From positions 1 through 6,034 of the forward strand of contig CAMBXJ010000281.1 of assembly GCA_945871455.1 (NCBI GenBank): a DNA stretch of 6,034 nt, in the 5' to 3' direction. Made by a program: the position numbers and the translations under genes. The notes under the pieces were generated by a model that had not been told where the DNA came from, did no database searches, and saw only the letters and a program-made list of their open reading frames with translations. Shown here piece after piece: positions 1-5,997 of the stretch; positions within the stretch are counted from its first letter, which is position 1, and the number at the start of each line of letters is the position of its first letter. Source of the DNA: Asaia bogorensis. GTDB taxonomy: Bacteria; Pseudomonadota; Alphaproteobacteria; Acetobacterales; Acetobacteraceae.

Positions 1-405
1 GGTTCCGTTCCGGATCAAAACGGTCCCAACCTCAATCGTCGGCGCATCCGACGCAACCTGTGCCAAGGTCAAGGTCCAATTGCTTTGTCCAGTCTCTGTC
101 TGAAGCAACGTGAAGACAGGCTGCTCGATCACAATGGTCGGCACCACGATGTGGCCGGACCGGATCCAGGTTTCGACGTTTAACTCCAGCGCGATGCTCG
201 CCGCGCTTGCGAAATCGGCACCTTGAAAGTCCGCGGGACTGGCCACCCGCACTCCATCCGCGATAATCGTCGCGACGCGGCCCATTTGCACCCGAATCCG
301 CTCTATACTAACCAGGCGTCCAGTGTAAGCGGATAGCCGAGCTTCGATGACAGGCTTGAACCAGTTCCAATCCCATAGGAAGAAGATGGTAGTGCAAACT
401 GCCAT
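1..405 (-). CDS. AsmA-family membrane protein, N-terminal part (runs off left edge)
   Basis: This reads as the first 135 residues of an AsmA-family protein; the rest lies beyond base 1. AsmA-like proteins are anchored in the inner membrane by one N-terminal helix, reach into the periplasm, and are linked to outer-membrane biogenesis and lipid transport. The sequence shows a hydrophobic N-terminus followed by the family signature DWNWFKPVIEARLS (residues 12-25), then TGRLVSIERI (28-37), a strand-rich stretch, VPTIVIEQPVFTLL (88-101) and the GQSNWTL motif (106-112), which matches the usual G-x-x-NW of the family. The only ATG in frame is at 405, but it falls inside the membrane helix. The frame is open back to a stop at 535-537, and the residues just before the ATG (ATWFRRTAAAFLAL) look like the natural basic flank and start of that helix. 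No ATG, GTG or TTG precedes it in frame, so the true start is uncertain and a frameshift is possible. Family assignment is firm; the 5' boundary is not. Confidence 0.82.
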   Translation of the reverse strand, partial: MAVCTTIFFLWDWNWFKPVIEARLSAYTGRLVSIERIRVQMGRVATIIADGVRVASPADFQGADFASAASIALELNVETWIRSGHIVVPTIVIEQPVFTLLQTETGQSNWTLTLAQVASDAPTIEVGTVLIRNGT

Positions 406-534
406 AAGTGCAAGGAACGCCGCCGCGGTGCGGCGAAACCAAGTTGCACGCGACGTGCGAGGCGACGGATGGGGCTGGGTGTGAATTTGAAAAAACTCCG
501 GAACTGGACATAGGTCATGTCGTTCGAGCAGCGA

Positions 535-825
535 TCACCGTCCATACCGCTGGGCGGCGGCAACTTGCCATTTCGAGCGGGCTATCCGCCCGATCAGATG
601 ACCATGGGGCACAGGTGTTTGTGGTAACTGGTGTCGGCGCGCTGCGTTACCCGGACTATCGTCTCTTTCACACCCCTTTCGAACGCACGGTTGCGCGATT
701 GGTTCCAGGACTACCCGCACCTTGAACTTGCCGGATAAAGCACGGTGTCTCGATCGGCCACGAAATGGCGGAACACCGTAACCTGGGGTGGTCTCCGAAA
801 TCTGACAGGAGCCTGACCTTGGTCT
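535..825. other. Stretch without a recognisable intact gene
   Basis: This lies between the leftward AsmA-like gene and the IS remnant. I recognise no protein here. The plus-strand frame starting at ATG 517 reads MSFEQRSPSIPLGGG onward with mostly G/C third positions, stops at TAA 625-627, and continues in the same frame to TAA 736-738 with a plausible tail (RLRDWFQDYPHLELAG). That could be a tiny decayed gene or chance. It has no convincing ribosome binding site, and its start overlaps the AsmA 5' region on the other strand. An AGGAG at 807-811 probably belonged to the IS orfA that follows. Confidence 0.35.
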
Positions 826-949
826 TTGAAGACTACGTAAGCGGCACGGCGCGAATTTCAAGGAGAAGGTCGGTCTTGAGGCGATCCGGGACCAACTGAC
901 AAGGTCGCATCCCGCCTCCAAGCATGGCGTGCACCAGACCATGATCTGA
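826..949 (+). pseudogene. Remnant of an IS3-type transposase orfA (HTH protein), frameshifted and truncated
   Basis: Read from 839, the peptide KRHGANFKEKVGLEAIR and then ASKHGVHQTMI closely resembles the N-terminus of IS3-family OrfA proteins. These are small helix-turn-helix proteins that act with OrfB to form the transposase; typical members read F-K-x-K-V-x-L-E-A-I-R, then LA-x-KHGVH-x-x-M/QI. Three signs of decay are visible. An extra T at 838 turns an expected KTTKRHG start (TTG 826, AAG, ACT, ACG, then AAG at 839) into an in-frame TAA. The helix between EAIR and KHGVH has lost its usual sequence. A TGA at 947-949 ends the frame right after HQTMI, where an intact OrfA continues for several dozen residues. 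AGGAG at 807-811 is a fitting former ribosome binding site. No orfB, right end or clear terminal inverted repeats are visible, so only a scar remains. The family call rests on motif recognition, without an alignment. Confidence 0.72.
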
Positions 950-1045
950 AGTTCATCCGCTATGCGGAGAACGTGATTGCTGTCTGAAAAGTGCAACTCC
1001 CTTGGCCGGTGTGAATTATTGTACCGTCATCGACAATCAGCCTGC

Positions 1046-1051
1046 GGAGAG
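1046..1051 (+). promoter_or_regulatory. Ribosome binding site that decides the YihY start
   Basis: GGAGAG lies just upstream of ATG 1056, with six bases between the GGAG core (1046-1049) and the start codon. The same frame is open further back to a TTG at 1002, but no comparable site stands before that codon. The residues it would add (AGVNYCTVIDNQPAES) are unlike the family's usual beginning. This favours ATG 1056. Confidence 0.6.
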
Positions 1052-1055
1052 CGTT

Positions 1056-2090
1056 ATGTTCGCGAGTGCCTGGACATTGCTGAAGGACAGTGTCTCTTCA
1101 TTCATTGACGATGAGGCATTGAGCCGCGGTGCGGCCATGGCGTTCTACGCAGTGACCTCGATGGCGCCCATCCTGTTGATCGTCGTCGCTATTGCCGGCC
1201 TCGCCTTCGGTGAAGAGGCCGCGCGGAACGCCATTGTCGACCAACTGACCGGCCTGATGGGACGGCAAAGCGCCGAAATGCTACAAGGCGCTATTCAAAG
1301 CGCTCGCAACCAATCGTCCGGTGTGCTGGCTACCGTGATCGGCGGCGTCACCCTGCTGGTGACCGCCTCGGGTGTATTTGGTGAGATGCAATCGGCCTTG
1401 AACGCGATCTGGAAGGTCAAGCCGACTGGCAGCACGGTTTCGCGCCTGATCCGCGCCCGCGCCGCCAGCCTCGGCCTTGTGGCGGCACTGGGATTTCTGC
1501 TGATGGTGTCGCTGGTAATGAGCGCGGGGATCGCAGCTCTGGGCGACATAATCAATGCATACCTACCCTTCGGGACGCTTATCCTCAGCGTGTTGAACGC
1601 GGTCATTTCCTTCCTGCTGATTTCCCTGTTGTTTGCGGCGATCTACAAAGTGCTGCCTGACCGCCGCCTCGAATGGCGCGACGTCACGGTCGGCGCGGTC
1701 GTAACCGCGGCGCTGTTCACTCTGGGCAAATCCCTGGTCGGTTGGTACCTTGGCAGCAGCGCGGTGGCGTCCGCCTACGGCGCGGCGGGTGCGCTGCTCA
1801 TCGTATTCCTTTGGGTTTATTATTCTTCCGAGATATTCCTGCTCGGGGCCGAATTCACCCGCGCCTATTCTTTGCGAATACGAACCAGTAACGCACCAGA
1901 TAGGGCGTCAGAGCAGCACCCGAATGGCGGGAGAGCCCTGACACTTCACCAAACCACGTCCGGTATTGACAATACGCCGAAATCATCTGAGGTGGGTCGC
2001 TCCCTGGCTGGCTCTCCTGTCCTGACTATCGTCGCGGTTGTCACGCTTGCGCTCGCCTTTGTCCGGGCATGGCGCAGAGCGCGTATCTAA
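1056..2090 (+). CDS. YihY/virulence factor BrkB family inner-membrane protein
   Basis: This is a 344-residue polytopic membrane protein of the YihY/BrkB family, once misnamed ribonuclease BN; the biochemical role of the family is unsettled. The start at ATG 1056 follows a GGAG site and gives a typical short cytoplasmic lead. The hallmark motifs are in order: SRGAAMAFYAVTSMAPILLI (23-42), GVFGEMQSALNAIWKVKP (106-123), the IYKVLPDRRLEWRDVTVGA stretch (196-214), LVGWYLGSSAVASAYGAAG (227-245) and FLWVYYSSEIFLLGAEFTRAY (251-271). About six membrane segments can be placed near residues 27-52, 88-108, 137-160, 175-198, 208-232 and 243-268. The C-terminal extension is unusual: a polar stretch (275-318) followed by one more hydrophobic segment (about 321-338) and a basic end (RAWRRARI). 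The gene stands alone, between an IS scar upstream and a broken gene downstream, with no visible partner. Family assignment is very secure; function is not. Confidence 0.93.
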   Translation: MFASAWTLLKDSVSSFIDDEALSRGAAMAFYAVTSMAPILLIVVAIAGLAFGEEAARNAIVDQLTGLMGRQSAEMLQGAIQSARNQSSGVLATVIGGVTLLVTASGVFGEMQSALNAIWKVKPTGSTVSRLIRARAASLGLVAALGFLLMVSLVMSAGIAALGDIINAYLPFGTLILSVLNAVISFLLISLLFAAIYKVLPDRRLEWRDVTVGAVVTAALFTLGKSLVGWYLGSSAVASAYGAAGALLIVFLWVYYSSEIFLLGAEFTRAYSLRIRTSNAPDRASEQHPNGGRALTLHQTTSGIDNTPKSSEVGRSLAGSPVLTIVAVVTLALAFVRAWRRARI

Positions 2091-2150
2091 TCCATCAAAC
2101 CGGGCCAACTTCATGTCGCGCGAAGCCTGAGTCGAGGATGCACGCACCCG

Positions 2151-2690
2151 GTGTCGGCCCTTGCCAGGGAGTCTCATCAGGCCGGCTGTTGGCGCGGGTG
2201 TCGCTGGCTCGTGATCCGGGCTCCATTACCCCTCCATCGGCCGGACGCCGCCAGGAGAACCGAAGCGGATGTCGATCTGCCCATCGAAAGCGCGCGGTTG
2301 CATGTCGCCGCGGGTGACAACGACACCGCAATCGCCATCGGACATGCTGCCCATACCGCCGACCCGGGCGACGCGGACATCGCCGAATTTCTGGCCGGGT
2401 TGCTGGAAAAGGCGAATGACCCTGCATCCGCCCTGGAGGTTCTTCGTCGAGCCGATTCAATTCTACCGCTCCAGGTAAGGCAACATCGCCTCCACTTTGC
2501 GCGACTGCTTTCCAAGGCGGGGGAGCGAGTCTTATCCATTGATCATTGTGACGGTATTCTTGCCACGGACCCCACCTGTGTGCCGGTTCTGTCATTTCGA
2601 TGCCTATACGGCCGGCTTCGATGCCGCATCGGACGCGGCGGTCGCCTGGTTCCGAGCGCGTCTGGGTCCCGGCGGAGGCCGATGTAGTTT
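2151..2690 (+). pseudogene. Broken TPR-repeat protein gene (frameshift near 2601)
   Basis: One plus-strand frame carries a helical-repeat pattern typical of tetratricopeptide repeats. Read from GTG 2151, residues 47-75 (ARLHVAAGDNDTAIAIGHAA onward), 78-106 (AEFLAGLLEKANDPASALEV onward to ILP) and 113-146 (LHFARLLSKAGERVLSIDHC onward) each fit the alternating A/L/G/A/P spacing. After the CGA at 2598-2600, TPR-like sequence with G/C-ending codons continues one base out of phase, from GCC 2602 (AYTAGFDAASDAAVAWFRAR), while the original frame turns arginine-rich and stops at 2685-2687. This points to a single-base insertion, T2601 or nearby, or a sequencing error. After about 2680 the shifted frame also loses coding character, so the 3' end looks truncated. 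The start is uncertain: residues 1-40 are arginine/cysteine-rich and I see no clear ribosome binding site. TPR proteins are protein-binding scaffolds, and what this one served cannot be told. The gene faces the coiled-coil gene that ends at 2733. Confidence 0.55.
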
Positions 2691-2732
2691 CATTTCACTC
2701 CGGCGTATCGCGGCTGGAACACGCGACGGGTT

Positions 2733-3440
2733 TTATCCTCGCCCGCACAGGCTCAATGTCGCGGTGCCGTATCCCCGCAGCTCACTCGCCTCCACCACCA
2801 GGCGCAGTTCCGCGTTGTTCAGCGGAATGGACTGGCGCACCGGCATCCCCGTGACCTTGATCGGCTGCGTCGCCCAGGCGCGGGAAATCGTGACGGTCGC
2901 GGCCTTGGCCGGGTCCTCCCCGCTCGCTGGGGCCGACGCCGAGACCTGGATCAGGCCTTCCAGCAATGTGATCGCCTCTTCCGGTCCCTGTCCGGCGATA
3001 TGGATCGCGAAGCGCTTGCGGATGAAACGCCCCTCACACGGGCGCGTGTTCTCCGCCTCTCGCAGCACCTGCGCCATGCGGTCGTCCCGCACGCCTGCCC
3101 CCAGCCTTTCCCGCATCAGCGACACCAGCGTTGCCATGCCGCCGCTGGGCACGTCGGTGTCATAGCGCCGCTTCATCCCGTCCGCCGCCTGGCGAACCTG
3201 CGACAGGTCCAGGCGCAGGCGATCGTTTTCGACCCGCAGCCCTTCTGCCTGGCTGCTCAGGCGGCGAATTTCATCCTCCAACCCGCTGACTTCCATGCGC
3301 GCGAGCAGGGTCCCCGAGCGGTAGGACGAGTATCCGATGCCCACGAACACGGCCGCGATGCCGAACCATAGGATGGCGCGTCCCCAGAATTGTCGCCGGT
3401 GACGGGTACGTTGGCGGGAAAAGCCACTGCGGGTAACCAT
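2733..3440 (-). CDS. Single-pass membrane protein with coiled coil, unknown function
   Basis: I do not recognise this 235-residue protein. Its layout is clear: a basic N-terminus (R4, R9, R11, R13, R15, R16), one membrane helix at about 22-40 (AILWFGIAAVFVGIGYSS), a heptad-rich coiled coil at about 50-88 (SGLEDEIRRLSSQAEGLRVE, then NDRLRLDLSQVRQ), and a mixed alpha/beta domain at about 95-235 with two cysteines (C135, C232). The positive-inside rule puts the C-terminal part in the periplasm. The layout recalls small envelope scaffold or assembly proteins, and DUF6776-like proteins share it, but I cannot claim membership. The start at ATG 3440 is the first in frame after an upstream TGA; the ribosome binding site is poor. 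The nearest upstream gene, the carbonic anhydrase, is 268 bases away beyond a strong hairpin, so the two are probably transcribed separately. Codons are strongly G/C-ending and the frame is uninterrupted, supporting a real gene. Confidence 0.82.
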   Translation of the reverse strand: MVTRSGFSRQRTRHRRQFWGRAILWFGIAAVFVGIGYSSYRSGTLLARMEVSGLEDEIRRLSSQAEGLRVENDRLRLDLSQVRQAADGMKRRYDTDVPSGGMATLVSLMRERLGAGVRDDRMAQVLREAENTRPCEGRFIRKRFAIHIAGQGPEEAITLLEGLIQVSASAPASGEDPAKAATVTISRAWATQPIKVTGMPVRQSIPLNNAELRLVVEASELRGYGTATLSLCGRG

Positions 3441-3638
3441 GCTTTGGTCCGTTGCGATCCATGATGGAGATCAGGGGGGTGGAAACGGGCCGCACCATGC
3501 GTGCGCGCGCGGCGCGCGGCAAGCCCGGGCGGGTAATCCGCGGCGGTCCGCACGGTCAGGAACGGGGCACGGTCCCGCGGCGCCGGGAGCGTGCGCGCCA
3601 ACGCAAGATGGTCCTGCCCGCGCGCGGGAGGCAGTCTG

Positions 3639-3659
3639 GTTGGCGCCGGTTTAGCCAAC
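3639..3659. repeat. 6-bp inverted repeat abutting the carbonic anhydrase hairpin
   Basis: GTTGGC (3639-3644) and GCCAAC (3654-3659) are perfect inverted arms around a nine-base loop. The repeat shares base 3659 with the larger hairpin at 3659-3687, giving two hairpins back to back. Neither side carries a T-run. It may be part of a compound terminator or an mRNA 3'-end element, or it may be chance in GC-rich DNA. Confidence 0.35.
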
Positions 3660-3687
3660 GCCGGCGGTCCGACTGGGACCGCCGGCG
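3659..3687 (-). terminator. Strong hairpin downstream of the carbonic anhydrase gene
   Basis: CGCCGGCGGTCC (3659-3670) and GGACCGCCGGCG (3676-3687) form a perfect 12-bp stem with a five-base loop (GACTG). It begins 21 bases past the stop of the carbonic anhydrase gene at 3709, the right place for a 3'-end structure. On the minus strand the stem is followed by TTGGCTAAACC, which has no T-run, so it is not a canonical intrinsic terminator. It could stop transcription with help from Rho or protect the mRNA end. The symmetric stem would form in transcripts from either direction. Confidence 0.55.
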
Positions 3688-3708
3688 AATCGGTGTCGTT
3701 TCAGCCGG

Positions 3709-4488
3709 TCAGCTCAGGAACTCCACGGCGCCGCTGCCGATGTCGTACATCGCCCCGGCGATCTTGATCTTGCGGTCCTTTTCCAGGCCGGCCAGCACCG
3801 GACTGTTTTTGCGGATACCGGCCATGGTCAGCCCGACATGGGTGCGCGCAACGGCATCGACGAAGGCGGCGTTGCTGGCGCTGCGATCACCCGTGAACTT
3901 GGTGGCCGCGACGGCGGGGTGGATCTTCGCCAGCAGCCCAGTCAGGTTGCCGAGCTTCGCGCCGGCGATCGAACCCGCGACCGCGCCGCAGGCGGTGTGG
4001 CCGAGAACCAGGACGACCTTGGCGCCAACGAGCTTGCAGGCGAACTCCATGCCGCCCAGCACGGCCGGATCGACGACATTGCCGGCAAGCCGATTGTTGA
4101 AAATGTCCCCCAGGCCCAGGTCGAACAGGATTTCGGCGGGGGCGCGTGAGTCGATGCAGCTCAGCAGGACCGCCATCGGGGACTGGCCCTCGGCGGTGAT
4201 GCGCTGTTGAACCTGCCAATCCCGGTCTTTGCTGGATCCTGCCCGGAAGCGTTCGTTGCCGCGCTTCATCTTTTCGATGACGTCGTCGGGTGTCATGGCA
4301 TCGCGCTGCGCCTTGGTCAGCGGCTGGATAGCGGCCGGTGTGGCGGGTGTGGGCGGTGCGGCCGGGGCACTGCAACCGATCAGTCCCAGGGCACTGAATG
4401 CGCCAAGCGAGGCGAACATTCCGCGTCGTCCGAGGCACCCGCATTGCAGCCCATGCTGGTGGCTTGCCTGCACGTCGTTGTTCAGCAT
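3709..4488 (-). CDS. Exported beta-class carbonic anhydrase (Tat-type signal, probable lipoprotein)
   Basis: Beta carbonic anhydrases interconvert CO2 and bicarbonate at a zinc ion held by two cysteines and a histidine. All expected residues are present: Cys111, Asp113 and Arg115 in SCIDSRAPAEI (the catalytic Asp-Arg pair), and His164 and Cys167 in LGHTACGAV, followed by the typical ending GAMYDIGSGAVEFL (245-258). The N-terminus is unusual for a cytoplasmic enzyme. It has a twin-arginine motif, LGRRGMF (19-25), a hydrophobic stretch, a lipobox LIGC with Cys39, and then an Ala/Pro/Thr-rich linker (40-54). Together these suggest Tat export, possibly with a lipid anchor, and action outside the cytoplasm. 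The enzyme domain starts near residue 65 (MTPDDVIEKMKRGNERFRAG) and has normal length. The start at ATG 4488 has GGAG six bases upstream. It is flanked by a hairpin downstream and by the amidohydrolase terminator upstream, so it is probably monocistronic. Family assignment is secure; export is an inference from the signal. Confidence 0.95.
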   Translation of the reverse strand: MLNNDVQASHQHGLQCGCLGRRGMFASLGAFSALGLIGCSAPAAPPTPATPAAIQPLTKAQRDAMTPDDVIEKMKRGNERFRAGSSKDRDWQVQQRITAEGQSPMAVLLSCIDSRAPAEILFDLGLGDIFNNRLAGNVVDPAVLGGMEFACKLVGAKVVLVLGHTACGAVAGSIAGAKLGNLTGLLAKIHPAVAATKFTGDRSASNAAFVDAVARTHVGLTMAGIRKNSPVLAGLEKDRKIKIAGAMYDIGSGAVEFLS

Positions 4489-4494
4489 TCCTGG

Positions 4495-4498
4495 CTCC
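4495..4498 (-). promoter_or_regulatory. Ribosome binding site of the carbonic anhydrase gene
   Basis: On the minus strand GGAG stands six bases before ATG 4488. It supports this start, which is the one that includes the complete twin-arginine signal, over the internal ATG at residue 24 (GRRGM), which would cut the signal off. Confidence 0.6.
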
Positions 4499-4686
4499 CG
4501 ATTATGGTTTCGTGACGAACGGTTGCTGTTATGAGCCTATGCGCCGCGGTGCAATCCCTGTCATGGACGCGCGATTTCGGTCTGTCGGGCCGCTATGCAG
4601 GGCTCATGGCAACCGTCGGACAACTCTGACTGACGATGGCAGGAACGAACATGGCACATCTGGCGCGGTTTCAATCGGTCCTTCGG

Positions 4687-4728
4687 AAAACAAAAACGCC
4701 CCCGTCCCGCATCAGCGAAACGGGGGCG
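4687..4728 (-). terminator. Intrinsic terminator of the amidohydrolase gene
   Basis: On the minus strand CGCCCCCGT (4728-4720) pairs perfectly with ACGGGGGCG (4705-4697), a nine-base-pair GC-rich stem with a 14-base loop, followed at once by TTTTTGTTTT (4696-4687). It begins 18 bases after the stop codon at 4747. This is a textbook factor-independent terminator and insulates the carbonic anhydrase gene from read-through. Confidence 0.9.
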
Positions 4729-4746
4729 GCGTTTGTGCGTGAAGGC

Positions 4747-5916
4747 TCAGTTCGTCAGATTGTAGAACTTCGCCGCGTTGTCGCAGGTGATCTTGCGGAT
4801 GTCCTCGGCGGACAGGCCGGCGAACTGTTCATCGATGTACTTGGTCGACTCAGGCCAGATTCCGTCGGTGTGCGGGTAGTCGGACCCCCACATCAGGGTG
4901 TCCACCGTCATCAGGTTGTTGGTGCCGATCAGCTTCGGCCCGATGACGTCATACTGGAACGTCGCCTTGCACTGGCGCTGCCAATACTCGGACGGCTTCA
5001 GCTTCATCAGGTCGCGGAACCGGTCCTCGAACTCGAAATCCATACGATCGAGAGCGTAGGGGATCCAGCCGATGCCGCTTTCGCCGAAGGACACGCGCAG
5101 GTTCGGATAGCGCTCGAACACGCCCGCGCCCATCATGGCGGCCAGGATGTGGATCAGCCCCATCTGGAACGACGACACGCCGGTGAACATGGCCGCGCGC
5201 CGCACCTGGGCCGAGGTCATTTCGCGCGCGGACGGCGCCGTGGTCGGGAAGGTGTGGAAATGCAGCGGCAGTTGCACGTCCGAAACCGCTTTCCACATCG
5301 GCTCCCACACCGGGTGCCACATCGGGTCCATGTCCCAGGAGCAGGACAGTTCCAGGCCCTTCAGGCCCAACTTGGCGCAGCGATAGACTTCCTTCGTCGC
5401 CGCTTCCACGTCGCCGTAGGGGATGCAGCCCAGGCCGATCATGCGATCCGGGTAGGGTTTGACGAAATCCACCAGCCAGTTGTTGTAGATTTCCAGCATG
5501 TGGTTGGCGGCTTCGACATCCTGCATCTTGGACGCGCCGCCCAGGATGCCGAAGATCACTTCGGCGTCGACACCGTCACGTTCCATCTCCTTGACGCGCA
5601 GATGCGGGTCAGACGGGCGCTGGATGGCGGTTCTGGCTTCGGGGAGGCCCATCTTGCCGTCCGCGAACATGCCGGTTTCGGCCATGATGTCGACGCGCTT
5701 GTTCTGGCCGGGAACCAGCTTCGCGCCGCCCGGGCCCACGCCGTTCAGCAGGCCGAAATTGGCGCCGGACTTGGTGACCCATTGCGGGCCGTCCGGGGTG
5801 TCTGCCACATAGGGCATGCGATCGCGAAGGTGAGCCGACGATTCCGAGGTGAACAATGCCGGCGGCATCCAGGGCATATCGAGATGGCAGTCGGCTGAAA
5901 TCCGATTGTACTTCAT
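4747..5916 (-). CDS. Amidohydrolase-2 family metal-dependent hydrolase or decarboxylase
   Basis: This is a 389-residue protein of the amidohydrolase-2 superfamily branch (COG2159, related to ACMSD and gamma-resorcylate decarboxylase), which folds as a TIM barrel around a metal ion. Likely metal ligands are Asp9 and His11 in the N-terminal SADCHLD, a histidine in PLHFHTFPT (His219 or His221), and Asp346 in LMWGSDYPHTDGIWPES. Other conserved stretches are the IPYGDVEAATKEVYRCAKLG region (166-184), FERYPNLRVSFGESGIGWIP (267-286) and a helical end (AGLSAEDIRKITCDNAAKFY). Members near this type are often found in degradation pathways for aromatic or cyclic compounds, but the substrate cannot be read from the sequence and no catabolic neighbours are in the window. 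The frame is open back to 6021. I chose ATG 5916 because AAGGAG precedes it and MKYNRISADCH is the normal family beginning. It appears to be a single-gene unit with its own terminator. Confidence 0.93.
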   Translation of the reverse strand: MKYNRISADCHLDMPWMPPALFTSESSAHLRDRMPYVADTPDGPQWVTKSGANFGLLNGVGPGGAKLVPGQNKRVDIMAETGMFADGKMGLPEARTAIQRPSDPHLRVKEMERDGVDAEVIFGILGGASKMQDVEAANHMLEIYNNWLVDFVKPYPDRMIGLGCIPYGDVEAATKEVYRCAKLGLKGLELSCSWDMDPMWHPVWEPMWKAVSDVQLPLHFHTFPTTAPSAREMTSAQVRRAAMFTGVSSFQMGLIHILAAMMGAGVFERYPNLRVSFGESGIGWIPYALDRMDFEFEDRFRDLMKLKPSEYWQRQCKATFQYDVIGPKLIGTNNLMTVDTLMWGSDYPHTDGIWPESTKYIDEQFAGLSAEDIRKITCDNAAKFYNLTN

Positions 5917-5926
5917 GGTCGTCCCG

Positions 5927-5932
5927 CTCCTT
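5927..5932 (-). promoter_or_regulatory. Ribosome binding site that decides the amidohydrolase start
   Basis: AAGGAG on the minus strand lies ten bases before ATG 5916. The spacing is slightly long, but it is the best site in the region. The 35 residues encoded further upstream in the open frame do not resemble the family. Confidence 0.7.
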
Positions 5933-5959
5933 GCTGGCGAAGGCTTACTGGTAGGTATC

Positions 5960-5989
5960 ATCCTAGACCCGGATGCGCGGATTGTGCAA
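5960..5989 (-). promoter_or_regulatory. Possible sigma-70-like promoter of the amidohydrolase gene
   Basis: On the minus strand TTGCAC (5989-5984) and TAGGAT (5965-5960) are separated by 18 bases. They match the -35 and -10 consensus only in part (three and four of six positions), but the location would give a leader of about 35-40 bases that includes the AAGGAG site. Treat this as a candidate. Confidence 0.3.
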
Positions 5990-5997
5990 ATCCCGCG

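Noticed and set aside
535..996. A 153-codon minus-strand open frame through the IS remnant
   Set aside because: It runs antisense across a recognisable OrfA remnant, and its product is arginine/cysteine-rich with no family resemblance.
1002..1055. TTG 1002 as the start of the YihY-family gene
   Set aside because: No ribosome binding site precedes it, while GGAG sits correctly before ATG 1056 and the family normally starts there.
2095..2595. A 166-codon minus-strand open frame opposite the TPR region
   Set aside because: Its product is dominated by Arg, Pro and Trp and lacks any repeat or domain. The plus-strand TPR pattern explains the coding signal better.
2691..3165. Continuation of the shifted TPR frame on the plus strand
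   Set aside because: Past about 2690 it runs opposite the coiled-coil gene and loses TPR spacing, so its openness there is a shadow of that gene.
3495..3525. Alternating GC run (GTGCGCGCGCGGCGCGCGG) as a possible Z-DNA or regulatory element
   Set aside because: Short and interrupted, in a very GC-rich gap where such runs are expected by chance.
3452..4210. A 252-codon plus-strand open frame across the carbonic anhydrase 3' half
   Set aside because: Antisense to the carbonic anhydrase gene, Arg/Ser/Pro-rich, without motifs or a good start; a mirror of G/C-biased codons.
4501..4530. A minus-strand CATAAT (4506-4501) as a -10 box for the carbonic anhydrase gene
   Set aside because: It lies so close to ATG 4488 that the transcript would start within or after the ribosome binding site, and no fitting -35 box is seen. 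I left the promoter unassigned.
4636..5898. A 420-codon plus-strand open frame opposite the amidohydrolase gene
   Set aside because: It lies antisense to a gene with clear family motifs. Its product is rich in His, Val, Arg and Gln with no domain pattern, as expected from the reverse frame of a GC-rich gene.
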